From Thermopetrobacter sp964430935 (GTDB lineage: Bacteria > Pseudomonadota > Alphaproteobacteria > Rhizobiales > Aestuariivirgaceae), in the NCBI GenBank assembly GCA_964430935.1, contig CAYSHK010000023.1, positions 1-39,793 on the forward strand: a stretch of 39,793 bases of DNA. The letters run 5' to 3'. The notes under the pieces are model-generated. The model did no database searches. It worked only from the letters and a program-made list of their open reading frames with translations, and was not told the origin of the DNA. Numbering within the stretch: the stretch's first letter is position 1; every line of letters begins with the position of its first letter. This document shows positions 38,576 through 39,793 of this stretch, in pieces. The position numbers and the translations under genes are program-made.

Positions 38576-39793
38576 ATGGGTCATGCAGGCGATTTCGACG
38601 TGATCGTGTCCGGAGCGGGACCGGCGGGACTGGCGGCGGCGGCCCTCTGCGCCGAGGCCGGACTGCGCACCGCCATCGTCACGGGGCCGGCGGATCCCTT
38701 CGAGAAACGCCACGACCCGCGCACCATCGCCCTGATGCGCCCCTCCGTGCGGCTGCTGGAGCATCTGGACCTGTTCTCCGAGGAGCTGCGCGCCGTGTCC
38801 AGCCCCCTGAAGCGCCTGCGGCTGGTGGACGACACCGGCGGGCTGTTCTCCGCCCCCACGGTCACCTTCGACGCCGCGGATGCCGGATGGGACGCCTTCG
38901 GGTGGAACATACCGCTGGAGGACCTCCACCCGGCGTTCGCGGAAAAGGCCCGCGCTCTGGGCGTGGAGTTCATCCGCGCCTCGGCCGCGGGCGTGGAGGG
39001 AGACCGCCGCGAACTGGCCCGCCTGCGCCTCGACGACGGCGGCGAACTGGCCGCGCCGCTCGTCATCGCCGCCGACGGCCGTGCCTCGCCCGTCCGGGAG
39101 ACGGCCGGTTTCGTCATGCTGCGGCACGACTACGACCAGGTGGCCATCGGCTGCTTCTTCTCCCATTCCGCGCCCCACGACGACATGTCCACCGAGTATC
39201 ACAAGGACCAGGGGCCGTTCACCACCGTGCCGATGCCGGACAACCGCTCATCCCTCGTCTGGATGGTGCGACCGGACAGGGGAAGGGAGATCATGGCCCT
39301 GCCCCCCGCGGAACTCGCGCGGCGCATCCAGCTGGAAAGCCACGGCGATCTGGGCCGTGTGACGGACCCCACCGAACCGCGCAGCTTTCCCATGCAGACC
39401 ATGAACGCGGTGGAATACGCCCGGGACCGGATCATCCTCGTCGGCGAGGCGGCCCATGCGGTGCCGCCCATCGGCGCGCAGGGCCTGAACATGAGCCTGC
39501 GCGACGCGGCACTGGCGGCGGAACTCGCCGGAGACGCCCTCGCCTTCGGAGAGGACATCGGCGGAGCCGAAATCATGGAGCGCTACGACCGCATCCGTCG
39601 CCGCGACGTGTTCCCGCGCAAGGCGGCCATCCATCTGGTCAATTCGGCGCTGCTGACCGGTTTCGCCCCGTTGCAGGCCCTGCGCGCCGGCGGCATAGCC
39701 CTGGCCGCCTCCCTGCCCTGGTTCCGCGACATCGTCATGCGCCAGGGCCTCGCCCCCGGAGAGGAAAACGTCCCCCGCGTGATGCGTGAAGGC
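38576..39793 (+). CDS. UbiH/UbiF/COQ6-family FAD monooxygenase, partial
   Basis: 406 codons are present, without a stop codon; the 3' end lies beyond the window. The protein opens with the FAD-binding DVIVSGAGPAGLAAAALC and carries the second flavin motif GEAAHAVPPIGAQGLNMSLRDA (about 300-321) typical of ubiquinone-ring hydroxylases (UbiH, UbiF, VisC, COQ6). It probably hydroxylates a ubiquinone precursor; which ring position cannot be told. ATG 38576 has GGAG 9 bases before it. Only about 10 residues are likely missing at the C-terminus, judging from family length. Confidence 0.9.
   Translation, partial: MGHAGDFDVIVSGAGPAGLAAAALCAEAGLRTAIVTGPADPFEKRHDPRTIALMRPSVRLLEHLDLFSEELRAVSSPLKRLRLVDDTGGLFSAPTVTFDAADAGWDAFGWNIPLEDLHPAFAEKARALGVEFIRASAAGVEGDRRELARLRLDDGGELAAPLVIAADGRASPVRETAGFVMLRHDYDQVAIGCFFSHSAPHDDMSTEYHKDQGPFTTVPMPDNRSSLVWMVRPDRGREIMALPPAELARRIQLESHGDLGRVTDPTEPRSFPMQTMNAVEYARDRIILVGEAAHAVPPIGAQGLNMSLRDAALAAELAGDALAFGEDIGGAEIMERYDRIRRRDVFPRKAAIHLVNSALLTGFAPLQALRAGGIALAASLPWFRDIVMRQGLAPGEENVPRVMREG

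Noticed and set aside
36988..39789. A 933-codon plus-strand open frame across icd and the UbiH-like gene
   Set aside because: It is antisense to icd, which has complete enzyme motifs, and out of frame with the UbiH-like gene. Its composition is His/Arg/Gly/Pro-rich, as expected for an artefact of high GC third positions.
1..39793. tRNA, rRNA, CRISPR arrays, insertion sequences, prophage or attachment sites
   Set aside because: No cloverleaf with a GTTCGA-type loop, no rRNA segment, no regularly spaced repeats, no transposase or integrase, and no change in base composition that would mark an island.

Overview
The window is a gene-dense, high-GC chromosomal segment of an alphaproteobacterium. 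The evidence is the gene content and order: rsh-pyrE-DUF2062-acpS-lepB-rnc-era, rpsB-tsf-pyrH-frr-uppS-cdsA-dxr-rseP-bamA-fabZ, a DUF2336 protein, a eukaryotic-type NADP isocitrate dehydrogenase, and nirS/norCB preceded by NnrR/FNR-type boxes. A Rhodospirillales-like lineage is a reasonable guess; the genus cannot be named from the sequence alone. I see no tRNA, rRNA, insertion sequence, prophage or CRISPR array.

Layout. (1) 1-5940 is a denitrification block: the start of a norQ-type gene at the left edge (minus), a plus-strand PepSY protein and cytochrome b561 pair, norB and norC (minus), and divergent nirS followed by an exported cupredoxin. NirS reduces nitrite to NO and NorCB reduces NO to N2O. 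The norC-nirS spacer holds two FNR/NnrR-type boxes, each placed so that its centre is 41.5 bp from a plausible start site; a third, near-perfect box precedes norQ. (2) 5948-10340 holds a ZnT9-like cation transporter, a small exported unknown, holB and tmk with overlapping ends, and an FTR1-type iron permease whose promoter contains a Fur-like palindrome. (3) 10341-17567 is a long minus-strand run: rpoZ, rsh, pyrE, DUF2062, acpS, lepB, rnc, era (stringent response, pyrimidines, ACP activation, secretion and RNA/ribosome maturation). (4) 17568-22392 holds an L,D-transpeptidase with a very basic linker, folK, a NYN-domain nuclease overlapping a family 5 uracil-DNA glycosylase, and a DUF2336 protein. 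(5) 22393-26146 holds gltA (plus) convergent with eno, and kdsA. (6) 26169-36943 is the classic translation-to-envelope run read leftward from rpsB to fabZ. (7) 37180-39793 holds icd and, divergently, a UbiH/COQ6-type flavin monooxygenase that runs off the right edge.

Most of the window is core genome in conserved order. The points that stand out are: a calcium-loop-like (DxDxDG) insertion with two cysteines in a BamA barrel loop; a helix-hairpin-helix domain fused to ribosomal protein S2, together with a hairpin at the 5' end of the predicted rpsB transcript; the cytochrome b561/PepSY and cupredoxin genes threaded into the nir/nor block; a hairpin-rich gltA leader; and the absence of lpxD/lpxA/lpxB from the bamA-fabZ neighbourhood. 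I do not see a clear, wholly new multi-gene system; the denitrification accessory set is the nearest candidate.
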